Assembly: GCF_014526325.1 (NCBI RefSeq)
Contig: NZ_JACNMJ010000007.1
Span: 124,001 to 188,000 of the forward strand
Direction: 5' to 3'
Source: Psychroserpens algicola
GTDB taxonomy: Bacteria; Bacteroidota; Bacteroidia; Flavobacteriales; Flavobacteriaceae
DNA length: 64,000 nucleotides
The notes beneath the pieces were generated by a model. That model was not told where the DNA came from. It made no database searches and saw only the letters and a list, made by a program, of their open reading frames with translations. Made by a program: the position numbers and the translations under genes. Shown here in pieces: positions 17,393 through 26,425 of the stretch; positions within the stretch are counted from its first letter, which is position 1; each line of letters begins with the position of its first letter.

Positions 17393-18031
17393 TTATTTCT
17401 TGATCAGTTTTTTATAAAAAACTTTATTGTCAGTTTCGACTGCAATAAAATAAACACCTTGATTTAAGTAAGAAATGTCAAATTCAATATTTTCGCTAAG
17501 AAAATTATCTAATCTTATGACGACTTTACCAATGCTGTCTAATACATAAATTTGTTTGAAGAAAACCTTTTCAATTTTTAAATTGACTTTTGTTGATGCA
17601 GGGTTAGGAAATATAATAAAACTTTCCTTTTCTAAATATTCAAAATCATTGGTTGATAAAGAGTTAAATTGCGCACTGATTGTATCTGTATCTGTTACGA
17701 CAGTTGAATCACATGTTGTAGAACCCTGTGAAGATACAATGACAGCAATATTAATAGTGTAATCACCACTATTAGTTAATGGGATAAAAAAATCATTATT
17801 TTCATAGTTATGCGCTAAGGTACCGTCATCTCTAAAACAAATTGAAAGATTTATTACATTATCTTCTATTGAAAAATCACTACTTAATAAACTAAATCCT
17901 TGAAACCAAAAAGTTTCAACATTTATATTAAAACCTCCTGTTGTCTGTGAGGCAGAAGTGCTAAGTATATCTATTGCAAATGATGGTAAAGAAACTAAGA
18001 ATAGAATTAGAGGAAGTATTATTTTTTTCAT
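17393..18031 (-). CDS. T9SS-secreted protein
   Basis: A 212-residue protein from the ATG at 18031 (MKKIILPLILFLVSLPSFA), preferred over an ATG eight codons earlier because it gives a standard signal peptide. A beta-rich domain of about 110 residues carries two cysteines. The last 75 residues form a type IX sorting domain: IIFPNPASTKVNLKI, then IYVLDSIGKVV, LNQGVYFIAVE and KKLIKK. Exported through T9SS; binding partner unknown. Confidence 0.8.
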   Translation of the reverse strand: MKKIILPLILFLVSLPSFAIDILSTSASQTTGGFNINVETFWFQGFSLLSSDFSIEDNVINLSICFRDDGTLAHNYENNDFFIPLTNSGDYTINIAVIVSSQGSTTCDSTVVTDTDTISAQFNSLSTNDFEYLEKESFIIFPNPASTKVNLKIEKVFFKQIYVLDSIGKVVIRLDNFLSENIEFDISYLNQGVYFIAVETDNKVFYKKLIKK

Positions 18032-18059
18032 TTTCAAATATTTTATTCTGTTCAATTAA

Positions 18060-18185
18060 CCAAAATATAAAAGTAATACTGTTTGTCTAGGTCTAAGTTA
18101 ATAAAAGAAAACTGACCAGAGGAAAATTCCGCAGGAATTTTCCGAATACACACAGACTAGAAATTAACTATACACGTTGTTGTGC
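18060..18185 (-). repeat. attC-like cassette site, partly decayed
   Basis: The right half is perfect (GGAAAATTCCGCAGGAATTT loop, TATACACGTT, box GTTGTGC). The left box and outer left stem are gone. Confidence 0.75.
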
Positions 18186-18192
18186 ATAGTTA

Positions 18193-18594
18193 TTATTCAC
18201 CTACAACACCGATAAATTCTAAATATTCTGTCTCTGCAATGTAAATTTCTAATAATTCGTTTTTTGTGAATTCAGTTTCTCTATTTTTCAAGACATATTC
18301 CACTAAAGCATTAATATCCAATTCTGCATTTGAGTCTGATTCATTTAATTGATACAGATTTTCAGAGTTAAAATCAATTTCATTCATAAATTTTTCTTCC
18401 GCAATGAGGGCGTCATGAATCGAATTCAAATCAAATATTTTTTGATCAAGTTTTAATGCTATGAAACAAGAAGCCTCATTTATATCATATATTTTTTTTC
18501 CAGCATTATTTTTGTTTACGACACAAATAGGTGCATTCTTGCAAGAATTCAAAAAAAAAAAAATTAGTAATAAAATCTCGAATGCTTTTTTCAT
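18193..18594 (-). CDS. Small lipoprotein of unknown function
   Basis: A 133-residue protein with a lipoprotein signal (LNSC, Cys18). The mature part is acidic and helical, ending IYIAETEYLEFIGVVGE. The cassette starts GTTGTGCATAGTT and ends AATTATGCACAAT, so both ends still match although the AAC of the left box of the next site has mutated to AAT. Confidence 0.65.
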   Translation of the reverse strand: MKKAFEILLLIFFFLNSCKNAPICVVNKNNAGKKIYDINEASCFIALKLDQKIFDLNSIHDALIAEEKFMNEIDFNSENLYQLNESDSNAELDINALVEYVLKNRETEFTKNELLEIYIAETEYLEFIGVVGE

Positions 18595-18616
18595 TTCGTG
18601 AGTTTCCTCAAATTAT

Positions 18617-18748
18617 GCACAATGTGTTGTGTATGATTTCTTAGTTTTGTCTAGGACTAAATTAATAAAAGAAAACTGACCAGAGGAAAATCCGTAGGAA
18701 TTTCCGAGAACATACAGAACGAACAATTAATTATATACGGTGTTAGCC
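18617..18748 (-). repeat. attC-like cassette site, class 1
   Basis: Boxes GCACAAT (mutated from GCACAAC) and GTTAGCC. Stems and loop are recognisable. The left box pairs with GTTGTGC at 18179. Confidence 0.85.
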
Positions 18749-18759
18749 TTTTGTTATTT

Positions 18760-19497
18760 TTAATCAGTTGTTTTTAATTTTTCAAATAATATAGTTGCTG
18801 ATTTTTTATATTCTCTTAAATAAGGCAAATAATTTTGAATTGCTATTAATCTATATGTGACTACTTTATTTTTAAAAATTCTATTGCTTGCAAAAAAATC
18901 TATCATTTCAGGATTAAACTTTCCATACATAAAGTCAGAGTACCAAGAAAATTGCTCAAAATATCTTATTGTATTGAATGACTCTTCCTTTAATTTGTTA
19001 AGTACTAGATTTAAAGGTTCAGCATTTTTATAAAATTGAATAATTTCATTTGTAAGGTCTTTATTTTCTTTTGCGTTGTAATCATTATAAGTTTTAAGTA
19101 GCTCTACACCTTTTTCTTCAAATTCAAAAGGTATAAAGGCATTAATATCACCTTGACACGGTATACATTCAGAATAATTATTGGTATTGATTGAATCTAA
19201 AAGAATATTCGAATACTCTTCTGTAATCATAGTTTCTAATCTTAATTCCAATTGTTTATATTGTTTTATAATAATTTCTAAATTTGTGAGGTCAGACTTT
19301 AAATTTAGTTCAACTTCTTTATAGATATTATTAAGTTGGTTTTCACTTTTTTTATTCTCATTCCAGTTATTAATCTGTAATGCTATCAAAATACCAATAA
19401 CTACGAGGATAATTTCTCCAATAGCATATTTAAAATACTTTCCAGTTTTATTTTCCATAAGCAAGTTTTGGCGAATTTTTCTAAAGAATTTTATCAT
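18760..19497 (-). CDS. DUF6090-like membrane-anchored protein (copy 2)
   Basis: A 245-residue paralogue with the same N-terminus (MIKFFRKIRQNLLMENKTGK) and transmembrane helix KYAIGEIILVVIGILIALQ. The C-terminal domain has diverged strongly from copy 1 and contains CIPCQGDINAF and ENKDLTNEIIQFYKNAEPLN. The first 50 residues are far better conserved than the rest, suggesting that the anchor interacts with something common while the outer domain varies. Confidence 0.82.
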   Translation of the reverse strand: MIKFFRKIRQNLLMENKTGKYFKYAIGEIILVVIGILIALQINNWNENKKSENQLNNIYKEVELNLKSDLTNLEIIIKQYKQLELRLETMITEEYSNILLDSINTNNYSECIPCQGDINAFIPFEFEEKGVELLKTYNDYNAKENKDLTNEIIQFYKNAEPLNLVLNKLKEESFNTIRYFEQFSWYSDFMYGKFNPEMIDFFASNRIFKNKVVTYRLIAIQNYLPYLREYKKSATILFEKLKTTD

Positions 19498-19521
19498 TGG
19501 TTAGCGGTTTCTTATAATGAA

Positions 19522-19653
19522 GGACAACGTATTGTGTATGATTTCGTTGTGTTGGCTAGGACTAAATTAATAAAAGAAAACTGACCAGAGGAAAATTCGT
19601 AAGATTTTCCGAGTACACATAGAACAAGTAATTAGTATACATGTTTTTGTGGT
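19522..19653 (-). repeat. attC-like cassette site, class 1
   Basis: Left box GGACAAC, decayed right end (CATGTTTTTGTGG instead of CACGTTGTTGTGG). The central parts are intact. Confidence 0.8.
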
Positions 19654-19710
19654 GTCGTTTTATAATTTATATATAATTTTTATTATTTTAGTTAAATACT
19701 TGAAAATAAA

Positions 19711-20277
19711 ATGGTTATGAAACTTGAACTGCTATTGTTTGTAATGATTATTGTTGCATGTTCGCCACACAATAATAATGATGATTTTCCAGAACCAAAT
19801 CAATATAACGGTGAGGATTTGTTTTCACAATCTTCTGATACTGAAAAGATTTTGATGGGCAAATGGTATTATGGGTATGGTTATAATGAAATGCAAGACG
19901 GAACCGTTGAAATTAGTTACGAAACGGGACTTCATTGGCCAACTGGAGATAGAACCGATACAATACAATTTTATTCCAATAAAATGGTTGGTTATAGTTG
20001 GGACTGTCCTTATGAAAATCCCTCAAAACCCCTCGTTAAACTTGCAGTATCCGAAGCAGCATATTTTTATTGGTGTTTTCCAAGTGGAGTAAATGGTTGG
20101 CTTATTAAAAATGATACTCTTCATTATTACAGAGGATTTGATACAAATGATTTCATTTCTTATCCAATAGTCGAAATAAATAACGATTCAATTTTTTTCT
20201 TGAGTAGAGATTGGCCAGTAAATAGTCCCACGGGAATTGATAAGGAATATGCTGTTTTCTTTAAAAAACCAGAATGA
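19711..20277 (+). CDS. Lipoprotein of unknown function, reversed orientation
   Basis: A 188-residue lipoprotein on the plus strand, against the direction of nearly all other genes. Start ATG at 19711 (an ATG at 19717 is equally possible); lipobox IVAC. The mature part has GKWYYGYGYNEMQDG and a Trp/Tyr-rich middle, as in lipocalin-like lipoproteins, and closes EYAVFFKKPE. An AT-rich 50-bp leader (19660-19710) presumably holds its promoter. Confidence 0.7.
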   Translation: MVMKLELLLFVMIIVACSPHNNNDDFPEPNQYNGEDLFSQSSDTEKILMGKWYYGYGYNEMQDGTVEISYETGLHWPTGDRTDTIQFYSNKMVGYSWDCPYENPSKPLVKLAVSEAAYFYWCFPSGVNGWLIKNDTLHYYRGFDTNDFISYPIVEINNDSIFFLSRDWPVNSPTGIDKEYAVFFKKPE

Positions 20278-20348
20278 AGTATATCTACTAACATTTAAAA
20301 AACTAATAGCCATTGCTGTGCTTCGTTATTTTTAATAAGACTATGAAC
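20278..20348. repeat. Fragment of a cassette end
   Basis: ATAGCCATTGCTGTGCTTCG (20311-20330) matches the right end of the 39932 site plus the start of the DUF6090 cassette there (ATAGCCATTGTTGTGCTTTC). It is probably the start of the cassette that ends at 22594, whose GCAAAAC box corresponds to GCACAAC. Confidence 0.5.
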
Positions 20349-20957
20349 TTAATCTTGGTATTTACATGTAGCTCGTAATTTTGGTCTTTTAGATAATGGC
20401 CATGGACTTTCTGCTTCAATTCCGTCGAGTTTGTTCATCGCTTCTGTATAGTTCCAATAAAATTCTTTACACTTAGTTACATTGCGTGCATCCCAAGAAC
20501 TTAAATCTTGATTGAACTCTTCCGCATTGCTAAACATATGAGTCATGTCAGTTACTTTGCTTACGTTCCAAGTACTTATATTTTGATTGAACTTATAACC
20601 ACTGGCAAACATACCAGACATATCAGTCACATTACTTACATTCCATGAACTTAAATCTTGATTGAAGTTTGATTGAGCAAACATACCAGACATATCAGTC
20701 ACATTACTTACATCCCAGGCACTAACATCCGCATTAAAGTTTTCATCACTTAAGTATCCAAAAGCACTAGACATATTAGTTACTTTACTAACATCCCAAT
20801 TTGGCATTGCACCATATTCACTGCTGCTACATAACCCATCAACTGGATTAGTTTTTAAACAAGTTTCTATAGCCTTCTCAAAATTATCATCCGTAATAGC
20901 CGTTTGAGAGTATCCCAATATTGAAATAAAACACATAATAAAAGTAAATTTTTTCAT
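20349..20957 (-). CDS. BspA-family (DUF285-like) repeat surface protein
   Basis: A 202-residue exported protein read from the ATG at 20957 (MKKFTFIMCFISILGYSQ signal peptide). It contains about four repeats of the BspA/DUF285 lipoprotein-like leucine-rich type, each of the form WDVSNVTDMSGMFA..FNQDLS. Such repeats form solenoids found on many bacterial surface proteins and bind host or matrix ligands. There is no lipobox or T9SS domain here, so how it stays at the surface is unclear; the C-terminus CKYQD suggests it may be shortened. Confidence 0.85.
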   Translation of the reverse strand: MKKFTFIMCFISILGYSQTAITDDNFEKAIETCLKTNPVDGLCSSSEYGAMPNWDVSKVTNMSSAFGYLSDENFNADVSAWDVSNVTDMSGMFAQSNFNQDLSSWNVSNVTDMSGMFASGYKFNQNISTWNVSKVTDMTHMFSNAEEFNQDLSSWDARNVTKCKEFYWNYTEAMNKLDGIEAESPWPLSKRPKLRATCKYQD

Positions 20958-21026
20958 AACATTATTTTTATTAAAATTTAGATTTTCCATTGTATTAATT
21001 ATTAAAATTTGTTTTTATTAATTTTT

Positions 21027-22496
21027 CTAGTATTTGCTAAACTTATATCTCTCTTCAATTTTTCCTTTTTCATTTGTAATATATAACGACTCAATATTTC
21101 CTTTATAATCAAATTTAAATCTATGATTTTTAAATTTGCTCCTTTTTGATTTTATCTTATATTCCATATTGGTTATTGCACCACTTGATGAAACCTGCAT
21201 AATTTCAGGCATTAAAATTTCTCCAGAACCAAAAACCTTTTCATCTTTATAATTATAAAACTCAAAGTGCATTTTCTTTTTCCACCAAAAATTCAATGTT
21301 CTTTGCTTTAATTTATTTCTGTAATAATAATTTATTTCATCTTTAGAGCTCAGAACTCCATATTTAATTGAAGCCCCTGTTTTTAAAGACTCTATAAACG
21401 GGTTAGGTATTATTTCATATGAAATGTCATATGCTAAATATCCTTCTTTAAGATTAAAGTACTTGGCAACATAAAAGCCATTGTCTTGTTTTATATAAAC
21501 TTGTTCAAAAATCGCATTTTCTTGATCTACTTCTTTACCAGAGGAATCAAAATAAAACACGTCATTAAGTGCATTATCCAAAAAAATCACATATTCAGGT
21601 TTGTTTTTTAGTTCATTTAATCTTTTTTCTTCTGTAATGCGTCGATCTTCCTCAATTCGTTTTTCCTCAGTAATACGTGCATTTTCGATTCGTTTTTCTT
21701 CTAGTTTTTTATTTCTTTCTTTTTCCTTTCTTTCATATATATTACCTATAAAATTACCCAATAGTTCACCTCCATCTCTTGCTAAGTTATCCATACTTTG
21801 CTTAAACATTCTCTGTCTTTCTGCTTCTGCTTCCTTCCTTCTTTTCTTGATATTTCTAATAGCTTGACCACCATCATCAAAATCTTCATTTGCTTTAGTT
21901 TTTTCTGCTGTATAGTTGGCCTTATCTTCATTGTTGTTGTCATTGGTATTCGTTGTTGAAGTTGAACTATTAGTATTTGAAGAAGCACTGTTAGTGTTGC
22001 TAAAACCTAAACTTACTTCTTTTTTAGACTCATTCGTTTCAATGTTTTTTAAATTAGATTTTGCATTAGCAATATCTCCATCTATCCCAGGTAGAAGTGA
22101 GTTCTCAAAAAATGCGACATAATCTTGGCCGCTGCGAGAAGTTACTTTTGCCAAGTCATTTAGTTGAGTATTATAATTATTTACTTGTGAATTATTTTTT
22201 ATGTTGTTTTTGTATATTTCAGCTTCGCTTATAAAATTGCTTAATCTTTCTTTAGATAAATCACCTGATGTTTTCCTAAACCCACTATCGTACATGTTTT
22301 TGTAGGAATCTTTAAAACTGGATATTAAATCTCTAAAATTTTTGTGCAATTTTCTGTATTTTTTATCATTTTCCTTATACTCTGAATTTACCCCTTGATC
22401 CTCAACTGTAACTTTATTATTATTTCCTTCTTGACAATAAGTAGAAGTAATAAAAAATGTGATTATGATAAGGATTATATAGTTTTTTAATTTCAT
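21027..22496 (-). CDS. Exported coiled-coil protein of unknown function
   Basis: A 489-residue protein with a signal peptide (ending TYCQ). It has a helical N-terminal third, a Ser/Thr/Asn-rich linker (about 165-190) and a strongly charged coiled coil (about 205-300) with the repeated phrase ITEEKRIEEDRR. The last 190 residues are a beta-rich domain with YEIIPNPFIESLKTGA and LNFWWKKKMHFEFYNYK. The coding sequence is 36 bp upstream of the BspA-like gene and the two may form one transcript in the same cassette. Confidence 0.68.
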   Translation of the reverse strand: MKLKNYIILIIITFFITSTYCQEGNNNKVTVEDQGVNSEYKENDKKYRKLHKNFRDLISSFKDSYKNMYDSGFRKTSGDLSKERLSNFISEAEIYKNNIKNNSQVNNYNTQLNDLAKVTSRSGQDYVAFFENSLLPGIDGDIANAKSNLKNIETNESKKEVSLGFSNTNSASSNTNSSTSTTNTNDNNNEDKANYTAEKTKANEDFDDGGQAIRNIKKRRKEAEAERQRMFKQSMDNLARDGGELLGNFIGNIYERKEKERNKKLEEKRIENARITEEKRIEEDRRITEEKRLNELKNKPEYVIFLDNALNDVFYFDSSGKEVDQENAIFEQVYIKQDNGFYVAKYFNLKEGYLAYDISYEIIPNPFIESLKTGASIKYGVLSSKDEINYYYRNKLKQRTLNFWWKKKMHFEFYNYKDEKVFGSGEILMPEIMQVSSSGAITNMEYKIKSKRSKFKNHRFKFDYKGNIESLYITNEKGKIEERYKFSKY

Positions 22497-22593
22497 AATA
22501 TTAACTTTTTAATATGATACCATGATATCAATATTTATTTATATAAACAATACTCAAATTGAGTAGTTTACAGATTTTATTTCAAGTAATGAA
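22497..22593. other. Short leader upstream of the coiled-coil gene
   Basis: 97 AT-rich bases between the gene start and the next cassette site. No gene or clear motif seen. Confidence 0.3.
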
Positions 22594-22724
22594 GCAAAAC
22601 GTGTTGCGTATGATTTCGTTGTGTTGGTTTGGACTACATTAATAAAAGAATACAGACCAGAGGGAAATTCATAGGATTATCCGAATAGGCTATAAATAGC
22701 AGTTAGTTATAGACGTTGTTGTAG
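22594..22724 (-). repeat. attC-like cassette site, class 1
   Basis: Boxes GCAAAAC / GTTGTAG; GTGTTGGTTTGGACTACATT and GGGAAATTCATAGGATTATCC show light decay. Confidence 0.8.
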
Positions 22725-22830
22725 GACGTTTTTTATTCAATCTTTTTTTTAGTCTTTCAGAGTACTTTTCTACTGTAACAAATCAATAAAAAAAACTATA
22801 GAAAGAGCTTATCCTTATTTTTTTTATTAC

Positions 22831-22856
22831 ATATAATTATACACAGTATTAGGCAC
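22831..22856. repeat. Orphan right half of an attC-like site
   Basis: AATTATACACAGTATTAGGCAC matches the right arm and box of a normal site (AATTATACACGGTGTTAGGCAC) with no left half. The rest was deleted, leaving about 110 bp of gene-free sequence before it. Confidence 0.55.
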
Positions 22857-23255
22857 TGTGTTTATATTGTTTATAATCATTTTCAGAGTGTTTTTTTACA
22901 AATAAAAATCTGTTTATCTGAATTGTAAATCCAGACCATTTCAAGTATGTATCTAATTCTTGCGGAAAATACATTCTCATATCCAAATTTTGTATTGAAT
23001 GAAATTGTTCATTAATGAAATAATGCCACTCAATTCGATTAATTTGAGTTTTACTTTCGTATTTCATTGTTTGCTCAATTATTATCTTTCGGCATCCAAT
23101 TTTTATAAAATTGTAAATCAGTCAGAAAAGTATTCAGTCCGTCATATATGTGGGGATCATAAATCAAATCACCAACTTTATATTCTACATTTGTTGTATT
23201 CTCCAAATTTCTGTTTATCAATTTTCGGTAAGTTTATTTTCAACTGAGCCTTCAT
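22849..23255 (-). pseudogene. Broken SAM-dependent methyltransferase
   Basis: The first part reads MKAQLKINLPKIDKQKFGEY, then after a frameshift near 23190 continues EYKVGDLIYDPHIYDGLNTF with TDLQFYKNWM, which is how many class I methyltransferases begin. The motif I region (glycine-rich SAM site) is entirely missing. A second piece starting MKYESKTQINRIEWHYF ends with DMRMYFPQELDTYLKWSGF, the usual C-terminal segment. It is therefore an inactive gene with a frameshift and a large internal deletion. Confidence 0.7.
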
Positions 23256-23267
23256 TTTTTCAAATGG

Positions 23268-23402
23268 TTCACAAGGTGTTGTGTATGGCTAGTTGCGTGG
23301 TTAAGCAACTAATTTAGTAAACAAAAACGAACGCGAGAAAATTCCGAAGGAATTTTCCAAATAAGCAACGACCAAAGCAATTAATTATATACGTTGTTGT
23401 GT
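23268..23402 (-). repeat. attC-like cassette site, class 3
   Basis: Boxes TTCACAAG (AAC to AAG) and GTTGTGT; GTGGTTAAGCAACTAATTTA and the AATTCCGAAGGAATTTTCC loop are intact. Confidence 0.85.
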
Positions 23403-23411
23403 GCAGTTTTA

Positions 23412-25073
23412 TTATTTATATAAAGTTGCGGTTGCAGAACAAGAAGAATCGGTAAAACAAGGGTCTCCAGAAATATTTTCTATTTCATATAAGAAGTTTG
23501 CATTGCCACTAAATTCATCATTTTCAAATATCCCCGAAAAACTTATTGTGTTCACTTCAGTGTAAGTCGATGTATTACCGTTATCACAGGCTTCAGTATA
23601 TGGGTCAGAAGTTACAGTTAAATCAAAAGATAATTGGTTATCAATTAAAAGATATGTACTGGTAAAACCACTATATGAAACAGTTGTATTATCAGTATTA
23701 AAAGTAAATCCGACTATAGTTGGTGGAACACCAACTTCATCAGAACTACAACTTGTATTTTCTGTATTCATTATCCAAGTACCAGATAAATCAATTTCAT
23801 TTTCTTTATTAATTCTGATTGGATAACTACCTTGAATATTATTAAAATTATCTTGGAAAGTAAAATTTAATGATGTGTCTATGTAGTCACCATCTACCAT
23901 ATTTTGGTCAATTATAGAAAATTTAGTTGTGATAGTATTATTTTGAAAAGATATTTCGTTAATATCAACATTGTCGTCAGCAACATCAAAATTTAAACTG
24001 TTAAATACTTCATCTGACATTTCTAATACTTGAATTTGAGATTCGTCAAGAATAAAAGTATCGAATGAAGAAAAATTAGTTGAAAGATTGTTGTTTACAA
24101 ATTCTATTACATTATTGAGTTTATTAATTGCGTTATTCATGAGCCTTCTAGCAGAAAAGAATTTTTTAATTGATTCTATATTACTATCAGATTGTGATTC
24201 ATCTAAAGGCTTTCCTTCGTAAACTATAATATCCTCTCTTGACAAGTTGTGAGAATAAATAATAATTTGGTCGCTATTTCCAGAAAGTGAAGAAGGAATA
24301 TCGTTGATAAAAAAGTCTACAGTAAAAATGTTTCTACTTTTAACATCATAAAATAAATCCCAAGCATCATACCATGCTTTTACTGCTATTGCTGCAGCAA
24401 TAAAATTTGCAAACGGAACTTCGATTAGTACAAATGCACTTAAAGAAGAAGCTACTGCTTTGCTTATAGCTTTACCTAAGTTGAAAAAAGCCTCGGTATC
24501 AGTTAAATTACTATAATTTCTAGCTAAAGCTGTTGTGTAATCTGTGCCATAAATCTCATCAATAAAGGGTTTATTTACGAAATAAAATTCAGCAAAAATT
24601 TGCTTATCTTCATTACTTGCTTGATTTAATTCTTGCTCGAATCTATCTAAAATTGATATAGCATTTTGAACTTGTGGGGAATTTGAATCATCATTTTCAA
24701 TTTCCGTTTTAAATGTGTTCATACTTGTCAGAAGTGGACTTAGCGTTTCATCAACATTTTGTTCTAAAACAGTTTCTGAAACTTCATATTCAATTCTTCT
24801 ATTTCCTAAACTAGGAATAGTTAAGATTTTTGTTTCAATGTTCATATTTGGTGGAACCATAAAAAATAGTTCTTCTTCTGATAATTTGTAAACAATAATA
24901 GCATCTTCACCAAAAGTAGCTGAATATTCTTCATTGTCACTACCACTATTTGGAATAGTTACAATTTGAGAGCGATAAACTACACCACCAATCTCTAATT
25001 CTTGTTCATTACTGTCATCTTCACTACATCCAACAAGTAGCAAAAAGATAAACAAAAAAGATAAATGTCTCAT
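23412..25073 (-). CDS. Large lipoprotein with lipocalin-like C-terminal domain
   Basis: A 553-residue lipoprotein (lipobox LVGC, Cys16) with an acidic linker. The middle holds a hydrophobic stretch of about 35 residues (SSLSAFVLIEVPFANFIAAA and following, near 210-240) that could be a membrane helix or a buried helical pair. The last 120 residues (LSGTWIMNTENTSC onward) look like a lipocalin-type beta barrel with several cysteines. Function unknown. Its cassette begins GTTGTGTGCAG but no matching end is found before the IS30 remnant. Confidence 0.68.
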   Translation of the reverse strand: MRHLSFLFIFLLLVGCSEDDSNEQELEIGGVVYRSQIVTIPNSGSDNEEYSATFGEDAIIVYKLSEEELFFMVPPNMNIETKILTIPSLGNRRIEYEVSETVLEQNVDETLSPLLTSMNTFKTEIENDDSNSPQVQNAISILDRFEQELNQASNEDKQIFAEFYFVNKPFIDEIYGTDYTTALARNYSNLTDTEAFFNLGKAISKAVASSLSAFVLIEVPFANFIAAAIAVKAWYDAWDLFYDVKSRNIFTVDFFINDIPSSLSGNSDQIIIYSHNLSREDIIVYEGKPLDESQSDSNIESIKKFFSARRLMNNAINKLNNVIEFVNNNLSTNFSSFDTFILDESQIQVLEMSDEVFNSLNFDVADDNVDINEISFQNNTITTKFSIIDQNMVDGDYIDTSLNFTFQDNFNNIQGSYPIRINKENEIDLSGTWIMNTENTSCSSDEVGVPPTIVGFTFNTDNTTVSYSGFTSTYLLIDNQLSFDLTVTSDPYTEACDNGNTSTYTEVNTISFSGIFENDEFSGNANFLYEIENISGDPCFTDSSCSATATLYK

Positions 25074-25158
25074 AATTTTAAATTTTAATGTTAAAAATAG
25101 TTTTAAATCATATTCAAACCAATACCAACTAATGGTGATTTTGCTGCATTCAAGGTTC

Positions 25159-25481
25159 TAACGCAACAAACGTTGCTTTTTTTTAGTTGATACTAAGCTA
25201 CATTTTTTAGTTCAGAATCCATAATTTCTTGAGGCGTTTTATACCATCTTTAGCACACCAATGTGATAAATGAGCATCGTATTTATCATTGGTGTTACCG
25301 ACTAATTTGTTTACTTCTCTAGTGATAGTTGATCTTGATCTTTTTAGCTGTTTAGCGATATAAGCTTTGGATCTATTTTCGTTTAAAAGAGTCTCAATTT
25401 GGATTCTTTCCTTTAGGGTAAGTCGTCTATGCTTTTTTACTTCCATTATAACAAATCTATAATTTTAGATTTGTTGCGTTA
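25159..25481 (-). mobile_element. Internally deleted IS30-family element
   Basis: Perfect 12-bp inverted ends TAACGCAACAAA (25159-25170) and TTTGTTGCGTTA (25470-25481) bracket a 323-bp element carrying only the first part of an IS30 transposase. A palindrome ACAAATCTA-TAATT-TTAGATTTGT (in parts, 25451-25474) lies at the transposase-start end. It is non-autonomous but could be mobilised by an intact relative. Confidence 0.75.
25207..25446 (-). pseudogene. IS30-family transposase, N-terminal fragment
   Basis: 79 codons encode the helix-turn-helix region: HRRLTLKERIQIETLLNENR then SKAYIAKQLKRSRSTITREV. Full IS30 transposases are about 300-350 residues with a DDE catalytic domain; here all of that is missing and the frame ends shortly after WCAKDGIKRLKK. 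It could only bind DNA, not transpose. Confidence 0.85.
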
Positions 25482-25516
25482 AGTTATTGAATAGAGCCAT
25501 TGCTTGTTTATATTGT

Positions 25517-25650
25517 GGCTAACGTGTTGTGTATGATTTCGTTGTGTTGGCTAGGACTAAATTAATAAAAGAAAACTGGCTAAAGGAAAATTCCGCAGGA
25601 ATTTTCCGAGTACACAAAAACCGAACAATGAATTATACACGTTGTTGTGC
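25517..25650 (-). repeat. attC-like cassette site, class 1
   Basis: Boxes GGCTAAC / GTTGTGC, with intact stems. The left box has no partner at the start of the cassette to its left, in line with a deletion there. Confidence 0.9.
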
Positions 25651-25666
25651 TTTCGTTATTTATAAT

Positions 25667-26410
25667 TTAATCATATTGAGTTTCCTTAAGAATTTTATCA
25701 TTTAATTTGTCTAATTCTATAAACAGATTTTTGTTATCTACCATCCAGTATAAAAAATTGTCAGTAAGATTTTCGAATTCAATTTCTTTAAAAATTTGAA
25801 ATTTATCCACCTTCAGGTTTGATTTTTCTTTCCAATTTAATGGACCATAGGCATCGATGTCTTTATAGGAATATTTTTTTGATAAGTAGGGAGAAATCTC
25901 GTTATCAGATATTGCAGTAAATCTTGTTGTTCTATCTGTCAACGCCTTCATCGTTCGTCCCCAATTATATATTAAATTAACTAGTTCCTTATTTTGGAGT
26001 AAATCCAAACGACCTGATTGTATGAGACCAGAAATGGTGTTTTCCGAGGGTCTGAATATAGGAGGGTCAAAGGCATAAAAAAGTAAACTGTCGACATTTT
26101 GCTTTCTAAGATAATCTTCGTCTTTGCCCATAATATTCATTAATTGTTTAAGGGCTGCCTCACATAATTCAGCTTCCTCAATTCTTCTTTTTAAAATCGT
26201 TTTGTTTTGCAAATATTCGGTATGAATGTTCTTTACAATGGTTTGTTCTTCAAGCTTCTGGATTCGTTCTTGGTTCCAATTATTGATTTGAAGCGCAATC
26301 AAAATTCCAATAACCACAAGAACTATCTCTCCGATAGCGTATTTAAAGTACTTTCCAGTTTTTCCCTCGGAAAGTAAATTTTGTCTAATTTTTCTAAAGA
26401 ACTTTATCAT
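25667..26410 (-). CDS. DUF6090-like membrane-anchored protein (copy 3)
   Basis: A 247-residue paralogue: MIKFFRKIRQNLLSEGKTGK, helix KYAIGEIVLVVIGILIALQ, then NNWNQERIQKLEE. The outer domain contains IIMRKNNTISGL-like NTISGLIQSGRLDLLQNKEL, a motif also present in copies 4 and 6 as SGFESLKNSGYLQHLDNSEI or similar. It lies 15 bp downstream of copy 4 in the same cassette, so the two are probably cotranscribed. Confidence 0.82.
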   Translation of the reverse strand: MIKFFRKIRQNLLSEGKTGKYFKYAIGEIVLVVIGILIALQINNWNQERIQKLEEQTIVKNIHTEYLQNKTILKRRIEEAELCEAALKQLMNIMGKDEDYLRKQNVDSLLFYAFDPPIFRPSENTISGLIQSGRLDLLQNKELVNLIYNWGRTMKALTDRTTRFTAISDNEISPYLSKKYSYKDIDAYGPLNWKEKSNLKVDKFQIFKEIEFENLTDNFLYWMVDNKNLFIELDKLNDKILKETQYD

Positions 26411-26425
26411 TAGTTAATTTGTGCT

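Noticed and set aside
21601-22122. Plus-strand frames rich in Ser/Phe/Leu opposite the coiled-coil gene
   Set aside because: They mirror the Lys/Glu-rich coiled coil on the other strand; no start context or motif.
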